Positions 1-12,811 of a stretch of DNA of 64,000 nucleotides are shown here, in pieces. Positions within the stretch are counted from its first letter, which is position 1, and each line of letters begins with the position of its first letter. The stretch spans positions 4,658,463 through 4,722,462 of the forward strand of contig CM034134.1 in the NCBI GenBank assembly GCA_019914995.1. The letters are read 5' to 3'. The notes below the pieces were generated by a model. It made no database searches, was not told the DNA's origin, and saw only the letters and a program-made list of their open reading frames with translations. The stretch is from Acanthochlamys bracteata (Eukaryota > Streptophyta > Magnoliopsida > Pandanales > Velloziaceae). Both the position numbers and the translations under genes were made by a program.

Positions 1-610
1 ACAAAACGAGATGATCGAAGCCCCAACAGGTTTCGCTTCTTTTCGAGGAAACATATCAATTTACGATCCAAGAATACCTAAGACAAAATGAGACTAGCCC
101 AAGAATTTGGCCTACCTCATGCGTGAGGACCACTGGCTCACTGCATTCCGGCAAAAGTTAGGGTTCCGACCAGAGGGGAAACTTCAACAGCAAAAAAGAG
201 CATCAACAACAATAGGACTCAATAATGGCGTCAGCGAAGCAAGAAGCAAACTCCAACGGCTGGATTCGCCTAAAACAACGCTAGCGCGGTGGACTAGCTT
301 GTCCCGGTGTCGTAGCAAAAATTCGACCCAATTGAAAAAAGGAACGATTTATCAAGGCAAGGAGACCGTTTGTTGTAGCTCAGACATCCAAATTGTCTGT
401 GAGAAGCTCCTCTGAAGAAAAATCGTTACCAGATTTGGGGGGGGGAGGGGGGGGGTTTTGACAAGAAATGGTGTTGATTAGAGAACAGTTGATAGGAGAA
501 GAAAAGGAGTGAAGGGAGAAATAAAAAATTAAAAAAGAATGCTAACATAAAAACGTAAGGCACATTGGCTTAACTTGGGCTTATAGCCCAACAGGTATTG
601 GGATGTTACA
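1..610 (-). mobile_element. 5' part of a long LTR (same family as the four solo LTRs), cut by the window edge
   Basis: Read on the minus strand, the segment begins at 610 with TGTAACATCCC, the start shared by the other long LTRs in this window (TGTAACACCCC at 37550, TGTAATATCCC at 16014). Further in it keeps the same order of landmarks: a CCGGAATGCAGTGAG stretch followed by a GG..CCTCAC..AGGTA block, then TTCTTGGATCGTAAATTG. These match the ATTCCGGCAGTTGAGTGGG and CTTGGATCCAAAATCGG zones of the other copies. The element continues to the left beyond the window, so its length, its second TSD and whether it is solo are unknown. The 9+9 G run (437-455) lies inside it. An open frame on the plus strand at 107-415 is antisense to the LTR and resembles nothing I know. 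Confidence 0.7.
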
Positions 611-1957
611 CTTATAATCATTTGCATACGCTAGTCAGGCTAATGATGTTGCGATTATATATATAAAGCATTTACTCATCTATATACAACTGAATATGCA
701 ATATTGTCGACGACCCACTCTTAGGTGAATTGTGCATCGGAAAAGAACAGAAAGGATGTGACCGATTATGAAATTGTCAGAAAATAGACTAACAAAATAG
801 ACCAAAAAAAAAATCATTTGAGAACATTACAAAAATGAGTCACCAACTAAAATTTGAAAACTACGAAATCCCATAAAAAGGTAGGTATTAATAAAAATGG
901 ACTTGTTTTATTTGTTATACAAGAGGAAGGTATTACCTACCAAAGGATAACTTATTTTCATCAAGTGATTTGATTTGGCTTTTAAGTGTTAATTTCTTTA
1001 TTATTGGTTCAAAGTAATGAACTAAAATTTCAAGGATACTACAAGAATTTGAGAGAAAAAGCTAAAATGAAGATGGAAAACCAACCACAAATAAAAAAGA
1101 GAATTTTTCTCTAATTTGTAATTTTTAAAGTTTTTTTAAATGCAAGACTTTTGAAGATTCTTTGGGAATTTTGAGGATTTTGTTTGCTCCAACATTAATC
1201 ATATTTGTTGAAATTCAAAAAAAAAAGAAACAATTTAAAGGACAGAAAGGAAAAATTGAATTTATAAAATTTTGAAAAACTTTAGCAAAGAAAAACAAGT
1301 TTATGTATGCGTGATGCTTGTGATGAGCACCAAAGTGAGCGTTTGAAGTTTTTAAAAAAGCTTTTTTGAATAAAATTTATTTTGAAGTTTTATACAAAAA
1401 TAAATCTAGTCTTTTATTTTAAAAAAATAAAATTTGAATATATAAATATATGTATAATGTATAGTTTATTTGTACTTTATAGAATTTTTTTCAAATTAAA
1501 ATACTGTAAAGAATTTATTAGTGAAATTTTTTAGATTAAAGTGCACTATCATAAGCACCTCATAAGAATAACGACAAGCAGTAAGTAGGATTGTTTATGA
1601 GAAGTTGATTCGTATGGTTAGTACAGACATGGGGACGGGAAATTTTGCGCAAGTATTCTTCGAAAAAGCGATTTACTTGGAATGGTGGTTGTTGATGTGT
1701 AATGGGTTGGAAGGCTTCAAACTAACGTGGCTTAACTTTTTCCTTTTTTTCCTGTTTAAATGTTGTCAAAGAACCGTGTTGGTACCCAAAAATTAATTTT
1801 AATAATAATAATAATAATTAAAAATTATGATTCATAAGTGCACTAATTGTTAATTAAGCGTGTGAGCAGGCTACTACACAATGAAATCGAAGTATGAACA
1901 AACATTAGAATATTTATGTACTATTTCACTAAACAGAGACTTCTTGCAAAATAATAG
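611..1957. other. AT-rich spacer, nothing recognised
   Basis: No gene, RNA or clear transposon end is visible. The sequence is AT-rich with many A and T runs. The only open frame of note (1605-1796, plus) has no recognisable motif and is probably chance. Confidence 0.5.
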
Positions 1958-3996
1958 TAAAATGTACTATCCTGGATTTTTGTTAGCAGTATATTTGGCC
2001 AAGTGAAATGTTTTCGTTGTCGGGCAAACTAATGCGTGGGCTAGTTATACCGGTTGTTGAGATGTTTTGTTGGGCTGGACTTTGAATGCAAGTGCAATCA
2101 ATCTAAGCTTATTTTGTAAATGCGGCTTGATTTGCGCAGATCAATATTGTTCTAAACTTGTTCTAAGCTTGATTTGCTGGGCCGAACCATTTTCACATAG
2201 TTCTAATTGAAACTTATTTTTATATTGTATTTATTCAATTACTATTTCTTTGTTTACTTTCAACTCATATTTTCTTCTTTCGACCCTTCAGCGTTCGCGC
2301 GTCTCCTGAGTGTCTTCTATTCTGGTTGGTGTTCGTCCGCTCCAGCTTTGGCTACTCTTTATTTCTCCCTCCGATGTTATTCTCCTCAATGTCAGCGTCG
2401 CTTGGCCGAGCGGATTGACCGTTCATTCGGGCCAGACGAAAACCCTAAACTCTCGCCGGACGATTCGCCGGCGATTCAACGATGACGACATGTTAGGATC
2501 CGTTCTCTCGTCGTTCTATGGCCTTCCCCTCACTCAATTTCGGGTGATTGCAACTCCGACGGATGACTGTGTGCGAGCCTTGTGCGGGTGTGTCATCCGC
2601 CTATTTCTGGCCATCAGCGTCTCTTCCGGTCTTCGCGATATCGCCTATTTGGTTTTGCTTTAGCCACTACACCTTCTGGATGCTTGAATCATGCTCCGAC
2701 ACAAAACCTTAGTTTGCTGGATTTCGACAAGCCGGTGGACCCCAAGCGTAGGTGGGTTCTAATGTTCTTTTGTGTCTCTTGAGCATGCTATTAAGCCATT
2801 CAGTGATGCTTTTTATCCAAACTGTTCTTGAATTGAAAATCAGTAAAGCTCGTCATTATGATACGACGCTGATCTGGACTTGAATTGTCTTTGGTGATTC
2901 AGTGTGTCTTCCTAGACCATTAGTCGTAGCACTAGTCACATATTATAGTACAGTAGATTTAATGGCAAATAATTGGATCTTGGATCTAGATTGTGCCTTA
3001 GCGCCAGTTTGGTATAAGTATGGAATTAGAAGTGTTTTAAGGATTATGGTTTGGTTTGCAATTGCTGATTTAAATGAATAAGGTATTTCTTCAGTAGGAT
3101 TGAACGTTAGAACCATTGAATTGCCATACTGATAGCCGTAGATTTGAGATTGCATGGACCTTCAGATGAGGGTTACTATGTCTTTTCCTTCCTGGTCTAT
3201 GTTCAGATAATTTCAGCACAAGTAGCATCTGCTCTTCCATACCTTGCCAATTTATATGCAGTACTCCATTGACTTCCTCATGCTATTGTATGCTTTATGC
3301 ATACTCATTTATGAGAGATGGTAAAGGACATGGAAATGCATGCTAATCTATAAGAAGGTTATGTTATTACTTCAAAACTCCTACTTATGTATGATATTAT
3401 AGGCTAGAGTTTTAGAAACCTATTTGCATGACTATGTACGTCTTTGGAATATGAAATACATCATGCAAACGCTCGTATGACGCACTCCTATATATGAATT
3501 ATGATAGAAACTTATAAAAGCATGCTAGCACCTCATAAGATGTAATAGCATAACTTATCAAGCATGTTAGTTGATTAGGCAATGCATAATCATGCATAGA
3601 GGATCATGGCATCATAGATTAGCTTTACATAGAAAATCAAGAGCATGGATTTCAAAGCATGATTTTAAAATGATTTATATTATATTACTGTACCTTTGCC
3701 AAATCATGATATTTGTGTTTATAATAGTAATTTATACTTTAATACCATACTTCTGTAGAAGAATATTATTGTATTTTTAAAGATGATTTGCACAGTACTG
3801 CCATACATTTTTGATAAATAATTTACGAGCGTGTAAATTTCTATATATGTTTACACATGATTTCTGTGTGACTATGTGCGGATACATGCACTGCATGGAG
3901 GCATGCAAAGGTTAGGGAATGAGTTAGGAGCTCACTGGGTATGGGGTGGTACTCACCTATGGCCATAGACCTGTAGATTAGATAGTTAGCCACGCA

Positions 3997-4205
3997 GTTT
4001 GTGTTGGAGGCTCGGATTTGTTGGGATCTGTCTGTGTTGAAGGTGGGGTGGATAGTTTTTGCCTTACCAAGACCTGTTTGTGTTGGAGGCTTGGCCTCAC
4101 CGAGGTTTGTTTGTGTTGGAGACGAAGTAGAGAGTTAGCCTTGTAGGGATTCATCTATGTTGGAGGCGCAACTTCGCCAGGATTTGTCTGGATTGGAGGT
4201 GTATT
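3997..4205 (+). repeat. Minisatellite inside solo LTR 1, alternating 33/45 bp spacing (77-79 bp unit)
   Basis: A GTTTGTGTTGGAGG-like motif begins at 3997, 4030, 4076, 4109, 4153 and 4186. Spacings alternate 33, 46, 33, 44 and 33 bp. This is therefore a dimeric, higher-order array of about 2.7 units of 77-79 bp. Confidence 0.8.
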
Positions 4206-4367
4206 TAATAACTGGCTACCTTGACATTGCGACATATATAAAGATATTATGTATGTATTTAAGTATATATGTGGATATTATTATATTATCATAAATGGCA
4301 TAGTCATACATAAGCATTCCAATGGGACAGATTATACATACATATGTATATACATTATACATATATC

Positions 4368-4370
<3 letters not shown>

Positions 4371-4422
<52 letters not shown>
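4371..4422. repeat. (AT)n microsatellite
   Basis: An uninterrupted AT dinucleotide run of about 52 bp lies in solo LTR 1. The open frame across it (Tyr-Ile repeats) is a by-product. Confidence 0.95.
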
Positions 4423-4429
<7 letters not shown>

Positions 4430-5451
4430 CATATAAGATGCTAAGAGATGTAAATTTATATATTGATATATTTACTAATGCATATATGCATGTATAATAG
4501 CGTGATGTGGGTTAGAGATGTGGTCTCACTTGATCACCTATGTTGTGACTATCATTCCTAGCGCATTATAAATACTCCTATCATGTCATGAGTACATAAA
4601 GCATTGATGATCAGGAAAGAGGTCCTACAAATTTGCTAGACATAGAGGACCTTTTGGGATTAGGTGAATAGCATGTGCTCAAATACTTGATAAACATTTG
4701 CAGACATTAATGAGGATTAAGTATTATGACGTCATGTGAATAATATAACAACTTTACAAAAGAAATTGGTTGCTTTGTGTTGCATATCATTAACCATATC
4801 TCTCTTACTAAGGACTAGATCAGTATGTGACGATTCAGGAGTTAGTAAAATAGATCTGGTCTAGCGTTGCATTCTTATACATGTATAATGATAGCAATTA
4901 ATGGTTAAGTAATGCATTGGAAACCTTAAATGGAACATCCAAATCTTCACCTCATTGAGACTAGTTCAGATTTCTTTTTTCTTTGGCCTCCCCTAATAAT
5001 GCAAGGTTAAGGTGGAGTTAGTGGACCTCGCTATTGCGATCGGAGTGAAGCAATCTAGGTATGTTCATGCATTCTCGTGCATCCTCTAGTTGGCTCTATA
5101 ACAGTGGAGGGATGTATATAGTTTATATGTTATCGATTACAGATAGCCTGTCTTTGTATTTGATTCTTTACTATGTTGAGATCTTTTACAGCAGGTAGCT
5201 GTTGTATAAATTTTGTGAAATTTTTGTATTTTACGTCCTTTTGGATGTCATTGTAAGTCTTTGTGTTAATCTGCTAGGTCTTTCTCTTGAGTTCTTCGTG
5301 AAAGTTCTGCTGAATTTTCTAAAACTCCGGTACATGTGTTATCATGGATTATTTTTTATAAGCTTGATTGGCTGGGCCGAGTTTTGGGTCCTACCTAGGC
5401 TTAGTTCAATGCAGTGCAGTTCATGACTCAGAATCGGGTTGTGACATAAAA

Positions 5452-6884
5452 CAACTAGTTATTCTACCTACTACTTAGACAAAGTAGACTCTGTGAAAAG
5501 TTATAAGGTCACACTTTAGAGAGTCAATCTCGATTTTTATGTAGTTGGACTCGATGTTTTTAGTAGTGCTAGAGTATCATGTATAAAACTATATCGACCT
5601 AAAACTTCATCAAATCATGAATTATATACAATTTCAGAAAAACATAAGAATTTGAAAAAAAAAAGTCAAGAAACTTTGATCTAGTATTTGTATCATTGCT
5701 CATGCTAATTTTCATATTCATTTTGACCCAGTTTTACTTGATCGTTCAAAGTAAGACTTTGAAACACTGTCAGAGCATCATATCAAGAAATGCAAAAAAT
5801 TTTAACAATTCATTTGTAGAACTTTTATAATGCTAGACCTAACCATGATAGTTAAATATCTATATGCCAAGAGAAAGTTGAACCACTTAAGTCATGGGTC
5901 TCATAGCACTAATGGTGAGATCTAATTCGTCATGTGCTACTAGTAGGCAGACTAGTGACCAATATAGAAATTATTTCTTACATTAGTTTCTTAGAAGTTT
6001 GATGATACCAATCACATCAACTTTTCTAACGTGCGTTTTGAATTTATTAATGTCATTTTTCATGTAAAAGAATGTAAACTAAATCATAATATGAATGAAA
6101 CAAAAGCCAATATCTGCCACATATTAAATTCGCAAAATAGACTTCTTAATTTGAAATTTTATATGAATTAATGAGAACTTTGCTTAACCTAATTTTTTTG
6201 TTCTTTTAGTGCAATGCCTAAATGGGGCATTTCACTCAAATTATTTGATAGGATTTGTGAAATTTTTAAACGAGAGCATCATATTCTCTAGTTTGTGTTG
6301 GGCCTCCTAATTAGATTGTATTCGGATTAGTAGCGTGAAGCATAGAGTGGGACCAAGTAAATCTAGGTTAGTGTCCTAGGTCCAGATTAATAGCATTGTG
6401 GCTTCGGAAGGTGAGCAAGTGAAAAACAAGTTAACTAACTTGAAGATTGGCAAGCAATTAGTCTTGGCCTCAACCAAATTGAACCCTAGTTTAGTGGTAA
6501 CAAACTACGCCCATTAATAGTTCCATATTGGGTGAGTATCGAAATGGGTATGTGCTTATATATGAAAGATGCTAACTCTTAAGTCATTGGAGCTGGAAAA
6601 ACCAATCATTCAATTAGTATTAGAATTGTTGGGATAAAGCCACCCGGTGTGTTCTTAGGGAAAAAATTCGGTCGAGTCTCTAAATTAGATTAGGTCGGAT
6701 TTAGTAGCGTGAAGGTTCAAGTAGGCACCAGTAAAAAAAGGCTAGTTTGATGGATTAGGCTCAAGTAGGGGTTCGATGGTAACCAATTGAAATTCATATT
6801 AGCTAATTTGGAATTGTGCCAGTAATCCATTTTGGACTAGGTCTAATTGAGCACTGACTTGGTGGCCTTAACAATCCACACCAC
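5452..6884. other. Spacer with a diverged direct duplication
   Basis: No coding signal. Two segments, about 6286-6500 and 6650-6870, share a series of blocks in the same order: AATTAGATT..TCGGATT, TAGTAGCGTGAAG, TGGTAACAA, and TAGT..TTGG. They look like an old tandem duplication with about 370 bp offset, possibly a relic of an unknown repeat. Confidence 0.45.
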
Positions 6885-6887
6885 TTA

Positions 6888-7541
6888 GGAACTGTTTGGA
6901 GTTTTGGTAGCGGTGGGGGGAAAAAGGAATGTGAAATATTTTCCTACCGCTACCCATATTTGACATTGCTTCATTAATGGGAGGGAAGAAGAACAGTTTC
7001 CCATTCTTTCCCATGAATCATGGTTAAATCCATACCCAACAATCATGGGTACAAATGCGAAACAAATTTTGTTTCGATTTTATCCTTTTCTTGTTTTTAG
7101 TTTCTTAATCTCATTTAATATTTACTTCTAATTCAATACTGTATGGATTTTCATAAAAATCTATTTGTTTCCCCTTTCATTTTACAAGGAAGGTTCTGTC
7201 AAAAATTTTTAAAACTAGCACCTGTTGCCTTTATTGTAGCAATTTATTTATATTCACTTTAATTTCAAATGCTTTTAATTGGTTGAGAAAATATGAAATT
7301 CTATTGATCAATTTTTATATTTAAAAACTAATTTAATTTTGTTTAAATTATATCTAATATTAGTCTAATTTAGATTACTATAAAAAATTTAACTGAAGTT
7401 ATATTAATAAAGTGAATATACACATATGTTATTAAAATATGAATTTATCTAATATAAATAAGAAATAGTACTTTAGTATTTATAAAAAATTTCCTTCCAT
7501 TACTCACACATTTACCATTTTATTCAAACACAGTTAACCCC
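6888..7541. mobile_element. Tourist-like MITE (PIF/Harbinger type)
   Basis: It is flanked by TTA on both sides (6885-6887 and 7542-7544). The left end GGAACTGTTTGGAG and the complement of the right end, GGGGTTAACTGTGTTTG, share AACTGT and TTTG with a gap. No coding capacity is seen. The length of 654 bp and the TWA target fit Tourist-like MITEs; the imperfect termini keep this below certainty. Confidence 0.55.
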
Positions 7542-7579
7542 TTAGGACACTCTATATCCAAAATGGTAAGAATAAATGA

Positions 7580-7662
7580 TTACCCTTCTTTATCCATCCT
7601 CTTCATCACACTTGCTTTCGTTACTCTTACTCTTATTTATTACCACTTATTCAAATAAACTA
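7580..7662 (-). repeat. Fragment of the PIF-like family, terminus B
   Basis: On the minus strand, GTTTATTTGAATAAGTGG followed by AATAAATAAGAGTAA resembles the terminus that begins at 8140 and the one ending at 31589. Only a short piece remains. Confidence 0.4.
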
Positions 7663-7965
7663 GTAGTCCAATATTGATTGAATACTGAAATAGTTAGATG
7701 CTTATGCATTAAAGATAATAACTTCTAAATAATTAGCCACTCTTTTTAGGTTGGGATCAGATCCTACCGTTTGGTTCGTCCAAATGGAGGTAATCTGATT
7801 CCTGCCAATGAGAGAATCTAGATTGTCATGTGAAAAAGGCGATAATCCAATCTCAGGTAAACTTACTTGCAAATTACTTTTTTATTATAAAAATATTTCT
7901 CTTTTCTTCTCTTTTTTCTTTTACCTTTTCAAAGGCGCTCCTTCCTTGGCCATGTCTTTTCTGCT

Positions 7966-8136
7966 GTCAGGATCTGTTTGGATAGAGGAATAATAAAGAA
8001 AAGTAAATAAGAGAAAGAGTAAACAAGAGGAGAGTGTTAGGATAGAGATGAGAGTAAGACTAATAAATTATCCTTGCCTTGTTTGAATCTATTAATAAGA
8101 GTAATGAAGAATAAATAGTTATTTTTGCTTGATAAC
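7966..8136 (+). repeat. Outer PIF-like terminus B, interrupted by the nested copy
   Basis: It begins GGATCTGTTTGGATAGAGG and continues as the same AGTAATAAATAAGAG..AAACAAGAGGAGA sequence as the element starting at 8140. It breaks at TAA (8137-8139) and resumes at 10275 (GGAATAAGTAAGGG..TTTTTATAAAA), so the 8140 element inserted into an older copy of its own family. Confidence 0.6.
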
Positions 8137-8139
8137 TAA

Positions 8140-10271
8140 TGGTTCGTTTAGATACAGGAGTAATAAATAAGAGTAAATAAGAATAGGATTAAACAGGAGG
8201 AGATTATTAGGGTGGAGACAAGAGTAAGAAAATAATTTAATCTCGTCTTGTTTGGTATTTATATATCAATAAGATTAATGAAGAGTAAAATAATTATTCT
8301 TGTTTCGTAACTGAAGAGTAAGTAAAAGTAATTTTATAAAAAGTCTGAAATATTCTTTATAAAAGATCTCTTCTAAATTCAAGCAAACGTATAGTTTTGC
8401 GCTACATTAAACCATTTGCATGCTCCTAGTTATGTAATGAGCACCAGTAGTACTAGAGCTTGTTATACGAAAAGCTCTATTGTACATAACAAAAAATATA
8501 TGTAGTAAGCTTATTATACAAGATACTTTTTAATAGCTTGCTTCATTTTAAAAGCATATAATATATAGTATAACTGAGAGCATTAGCATTCTTTTTAATA
8601 ATTTGCATCTACAAATTAAGTTTGTGATAAATTTCTCATAAATTAGATACAAATACTTTTTAGAACGTTGCATCTACCACAATATCAATAAGTTTAATAC
8701 AAAAACTGCAACATGCTAATTAATGGCAAGGTTCTATACAGGACAAAAAAATCTAGTATTCTGCAGCAACACCACCAGTAGAACTTCCTACTACAGCACT
8801 TGTAGAACCATCACCAATGAATGCACCACCACCACTACCACCACCACCATCAATGATCACCTGCAAGATATGATGCTTGTTAATTAAGCTATACATGCTA
8901 ATGCATTTTTTATTCTCATATCATCATCTCTTGGGCTCCTACTAGCTTTAGCAAGTACATGCTGCAAATTTTTCAGATTTTGATCCCATTATCTTCTCAA
9001 CATCAATATCCATAGAGTTAGTTCCTTACATGCCACTGACCTTAACCCCTCCCCTTCTTTGGCTCCCAATCATGCACCAGGGCTTCCACTATTGCAAAAA
9101 AAAGATGATGAACTATTTACCAGAAAACAGATCAAAATATCCAATTCTCCCATGATCAAAAGGACATACCAGCTGCCAGAAACAACAAATAATCATCTCC
9201 AAAAATAATAGAATCTATTGTATGAGCCCCAACAGAATCACAGCTTCGTTAAGAGAGAATAAGGAAAGCATACGCAAAAATTTCAACTTAAAACACAGAT
9301 TTCGATTACAATATATCATCTCCTATAAACATAAAGGACATACATGGGCATCAATTGGAAGCAAAAATATTTTTTAAAAATCCACAAAAGTTACTTTAAC
9401 ATATATACTATTTATTATAGTCTTAGTGCAAAAAAAAAAAGTAAAAGTTATCCACTAAAACTGGACAAAAAATAGAGAAAATTATCGCAAATAGCACCAG
9501 ATTGAACCTACAATTAATGTTATGCCCAACTATTACACCCAACAGCAAGCAAATCAATGAATAAATAAACAAAATTTATTGAAAATAAAGCAAAGTTCGA
9601 TTCTACTACCAAAATGAAACATCAATCAATCTACGGATTTGATGGTTTTGAGAAAATTTCCTGCGATGAATCAGAAATCTTTGCTTCTGATTGACGCAAA
9701 CTGAATTTAAAAAAATTTGCAAATTGAGTGGACGACGAAGAAAGAGAACGGTTGACGCCACGGCAGTATTAAGAATGAATGAGAGCGAGAGGTGAAGTAC
9801 TCTGTTGATAAACAAAGAAAAAGAAGAAAAAAAATGAATGAGTGAATTAGAACAGATGAGAAGGAAAATAAACAGAAAAAAAAAAAATCAAAGAAGAAAT
9901 GAGTTTGTCAGAACCGTTGCGGAGACGCCGGAGAACAGAGTAGCAACACTTTCAGATTGACGGAGAAATGAGAGGGGTGTGGCGAATGGGAACAAGTCGA
10001 GTGAGAGACAAAGAAGAAAAACTAAGCAATGCGTAAATACAGCGAAATAATATGGGTGAATTAGGAACTTAAAAATATAGCAGACCCAAAGTTAATCTTA
10101 CTCCAGGTTACACCTCATACTGGGGTGTAACTGATTACTCCCAAATGAAGATTAATAGGAAATATTTTGCTTCCTATTAATCTTATGAATTCGTTGCCAA
10201 ACAAGAGAACGAAGAGTAATTCATTCACTTACTCTTCGTTGCTCTCTCTTCCTCTCAATCCAAACAGACCC
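8140..10271. mobile_element. Non-autonomous PIF/Harbinger-like element (copy 1), TSD TAA
   Basis: The left end is TGGTTCGTTTAGATA and the complement of the right end is GGGTCTGTTTGGATT. These are related but unequal termini, here called B and A. TAA flanks both sides (8137-8139 and 10272-10274). The same B and A termini bound the 26586-31589 element in opposite orientation. No PIF transposase or Myb-like protein could be read. A short minus-strand open stretch near 8770-8870 reads as a glycine-rich segment after an acceptor-like CTTGCAG and may be exon-derived; its identity is unknown. The minus open frame 9606-9815 has no recognisable motif. Confidence 0.65.
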
Positions 10272-10274
10272 TAA

Positions 10275-12319
10275 GGAATAAGTAAGGGTAATTTTTATAA
10301 AATGTCTTTGAAATATCTTTTATAAAAGGTCTTGTGCTAATTAACTGAGGAGCATGCAGTGACTACACGGATTCTTTTTCGTGCGGAGGCGTTTGTAAAT
10401 CTGGGAGAACCTAGGATCCCTGTAGCATGATTAATCTCCGGAGCTATATTCTAAGAGGTAGTAGGTAATATTATTTCTTTTTTATTGTCATATTGCTTAC
10501 CTACATCTGGGAACTATAACTCCTGCAGGTAAATTTGCTCTTTTTCGCAATTCACTGATCAGTGCAGAACTTGGATCAAAGATTTGCAATTCATATGAAG
10601 CACTCAACTATCTTTCAGCTTAAAAATGTGTCTCTTGCTTGGGATGAGTACTTTTGCCTCCAAATTCTTAACGCTTGATGAGGTTGCTTGATGTGAAGCC
10701 TACTCTTTTTGATGGCTTAGCAAATCGCATCTCAAGTCTTTCAAACTGCTCAGTATGTTGGATAAAGTCGATCAATAATGTATGGAAGTAAGAAGCAATT
10801 TTTAAGTAATAATCCAGAGATGTAAACCTGCAACTTCTTTCAGAAAGCATTTAATTGTTCTAACAGAGTTAAGGTACCTGTTAAATATGTTGCAATGATT
10901 CTATTCATTGATCGTGCTTTCATAAAAACTACATTTGACAGGTGGAATGATTGCCAAGCATAAATACAACATTTAAAATTGTGATTCTTGAATGTCCATG
11001 TAAAATTTTTCTTCCTGAATTCAGCAGACTTGCCAGTATTTCGACAAGCAAAATAAAAGCAAACCTGCTGAAAACATTGATCTTCAGATATTAGTAAATT
11101 GGTGAAACTTGTATGCAGAACAAGTGCATGCATTCTACTTCATCCAGAGTAACTCAGCAGCAATGCCTATGTACACCGCTGCAACGCCATTTATTGTTTT
11201 AATGAAAACAAAAATTGCATGTACTTCTAAATTAAATTGAGAGCAACCTTAGTTAACTGGGAGAACAAATTCTCAATAACTCCACAGGGACAACAAAAAA
11301 CTGATGATAAACAGTTTTCTTCACATAAATTAGTACATGAATAGAACTGACAGAGTACACGTCACATACTTTTAGAAACCATGAAACGTGCACGTCTGCC
11401 CTCCTACTCAAGTGTTAATGACACTAAACCTACAAATAAGTACCTCAAACCAAAGTATCTATATAACCTACAATGAGATGCAATGTATATGTCCTAAGTA
11501 CGCTATGTTTGGATTTTACCAATTCCTTTCTATCGACACTGGTTGCTTGTTGCGACAGTGCCAGAGAACCCGCAACATATCCTTTGCTTTCCAAGAAGAG
11601 CCTTGTCTTTGGCTTCAATGCACTGTCCTTGTACAAGAAATGACTTTGTTGTACTTTGGTACATACCGATAGAATATTGACGGAAGGGCGTCAATGCCTA
11701 CATTCTCCATAATCAGAAGTACTGAATGAATTTCTGGAACTATCGGTTGTGAACGATGCTTCGTTCGATGAGCTCGTGAAAGGAGACCAATCACTTTATG
11801 CATACAAGAACTCCATGGTAAGTAAATCTCGAGGGATTCCCCTGCAAAGACATATGTTGCCACCTAAGTGAATCTCTCTCAAGTTCACACATGAGGCACC
11901 AATTTCTGACCCTGCCTAAATGTGGAAGATAAATGAGTTATATGGTTAAGCATTAATCACGTACATGATGAATTTATTAGTGCAGAAATTATATGTTTTC
12001 GAATGTAGTCCCTGAAGCAGGTAGATCATGAGAGGCTTGGTGCAAGTCAAGCACTGCAAGATACCATTCACGTAACAACTGCATAGATACCATGAACAGT
12101 AAATGATAGTGCTGATAGTCACTAAAAAAGAAAATGTGTGAGTAGGTAGAACATAAGTAGCTAGAACAATAGATTATACATACACGAACTAACAATATCG
12201 AAAATCCAGGTAACATGATAGTTCATTTCTTTTGTATCATCTAAGAGGGATCTTATGCAGGTAGTTATCATAAGTTTTGGCAGAAAAGCATGCATAATCA
12301 CCAATCAGACAAGCAAATG
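10275..12319. other. Unassigned 2 kb region
   Basis: The first about 70 bp finish the interrupted terminus B repeat. The rest shows several short open frames on both strands (for example minus 10840-11133, 11615-11863 and 11989-12216) without a domain I recognise, no transposon ends and no tandem repeats. It may be diverged host or transposon sequence. Confidence 0.4.
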
Positions 12320-12799
12320 TGATACAACTTCACTATGATATCCACGTCCTAGGTAGCTGAATTGAACTAGAATTACAAGGAACTACTTGAATTCAACCCC
12401 TACTATGGCTATGATGCACCTTATTTATACAAGAGGTAGTTCTACACAAGAGGAATACTCTTGAATTACAACTCTAAAGAATCCATATTGGATTTTAAAA
12501 CAACTCCAAGAGTCGTTGTTGAATTAAAATACCTAAGTGCTGCACCAGGCGCAGGCGCTCGACTACTTTGTTCAAATATATCCTTGGCGCCCTCCCACTT
12601 TGCTCAGCTCCAGCCTTAGCAGAGTGCAGTCCAGGCCTGCCCCTTTTGCTGAGTTCACTCTCGGCATCTCGGGCATGTTTGGCACCTCCCCATCAGTCTT
12701 CTATTCCGGCGAGGTCTTCCACCGTGTTCTTTCCTTATCTCGGGTTCATTAATACCCAATGAACTCTCTGTTTCTTGTGCTTGCTGATCAATTGCATCA
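12320..12799 (-). repeat. 3' LTR of the gypsy element
   Basis: On the plus strand it runs TGATACAACTTCACT to CAATTGCATCA and matches 25522-26016 nearly throughout, apart from short indels (for example an extra AGGCACAGG-type insertion in the other copy). It is 480 bp. Confidence 0.92.
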
Positions 12800-12811
12800 T
12801 TCCTTCCCCTC
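12800..12811 (-). other. Polypurine tract of the gypsy element
   Basis: The minus strand reads GAGGGGAAGGAA directly before the 3' LTR start TGATGCAATTG, as expected for the plus-strand primer. Confidence 0.8.

Larger units (their letters stand above)
1963..5446 (+). mobile_element. Solo LTR 1 (3.48 kb) of the long-LTR family
   Basis: It starts TGTACTATCC and ends GGGTTGTGACA. It is flanked by a perfect 5 bp duplication TAAAA (1958-1962 and 5447-5451). No primer site, gag/pol or second LTR lies between the ends, so this is a solo LTR left by LTR-LTR recombination. Landmarks shared with copies 2-4 include ACCTATGGCCATAG (about 3950), the GTAATGCATTGGAAACC zone (about 4910), the CTCATTGAGACTAG zone (about 4955) and the TGAAAGTTCTGCTGAATTTT zone near the end. 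Such long LTRs starting TGTAACA and ending TGACA are known from Tekay/Del-type chromoviruses; that lineage assignment is inference. This copy is the most diverged and lacks the GC-rich block of the others, carrying a tandem repeat instead. Confidence 0.85.

Noticed and set aside
107..415. 102-residue plus-strand open frame
   Set aside because: It is antisense to an LTR of the long-LTR family and contains no recognisable domain.
437..455. Two G9 runs as a G-quadruplex regulatory element
   Set aside because: Only two runs separated by one base; long homopolymers are also prone to sequencing error.
4249..4497. Open frame rich in Tyr-Ile repeats
   Set aside because: It is the translation of an (AT)n microsatellite.
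11445..11863. Possible host gene between 10.3 and 12.3 kb
   Set aside because: Short frames on both strands show no domain and no consistent exon structure.
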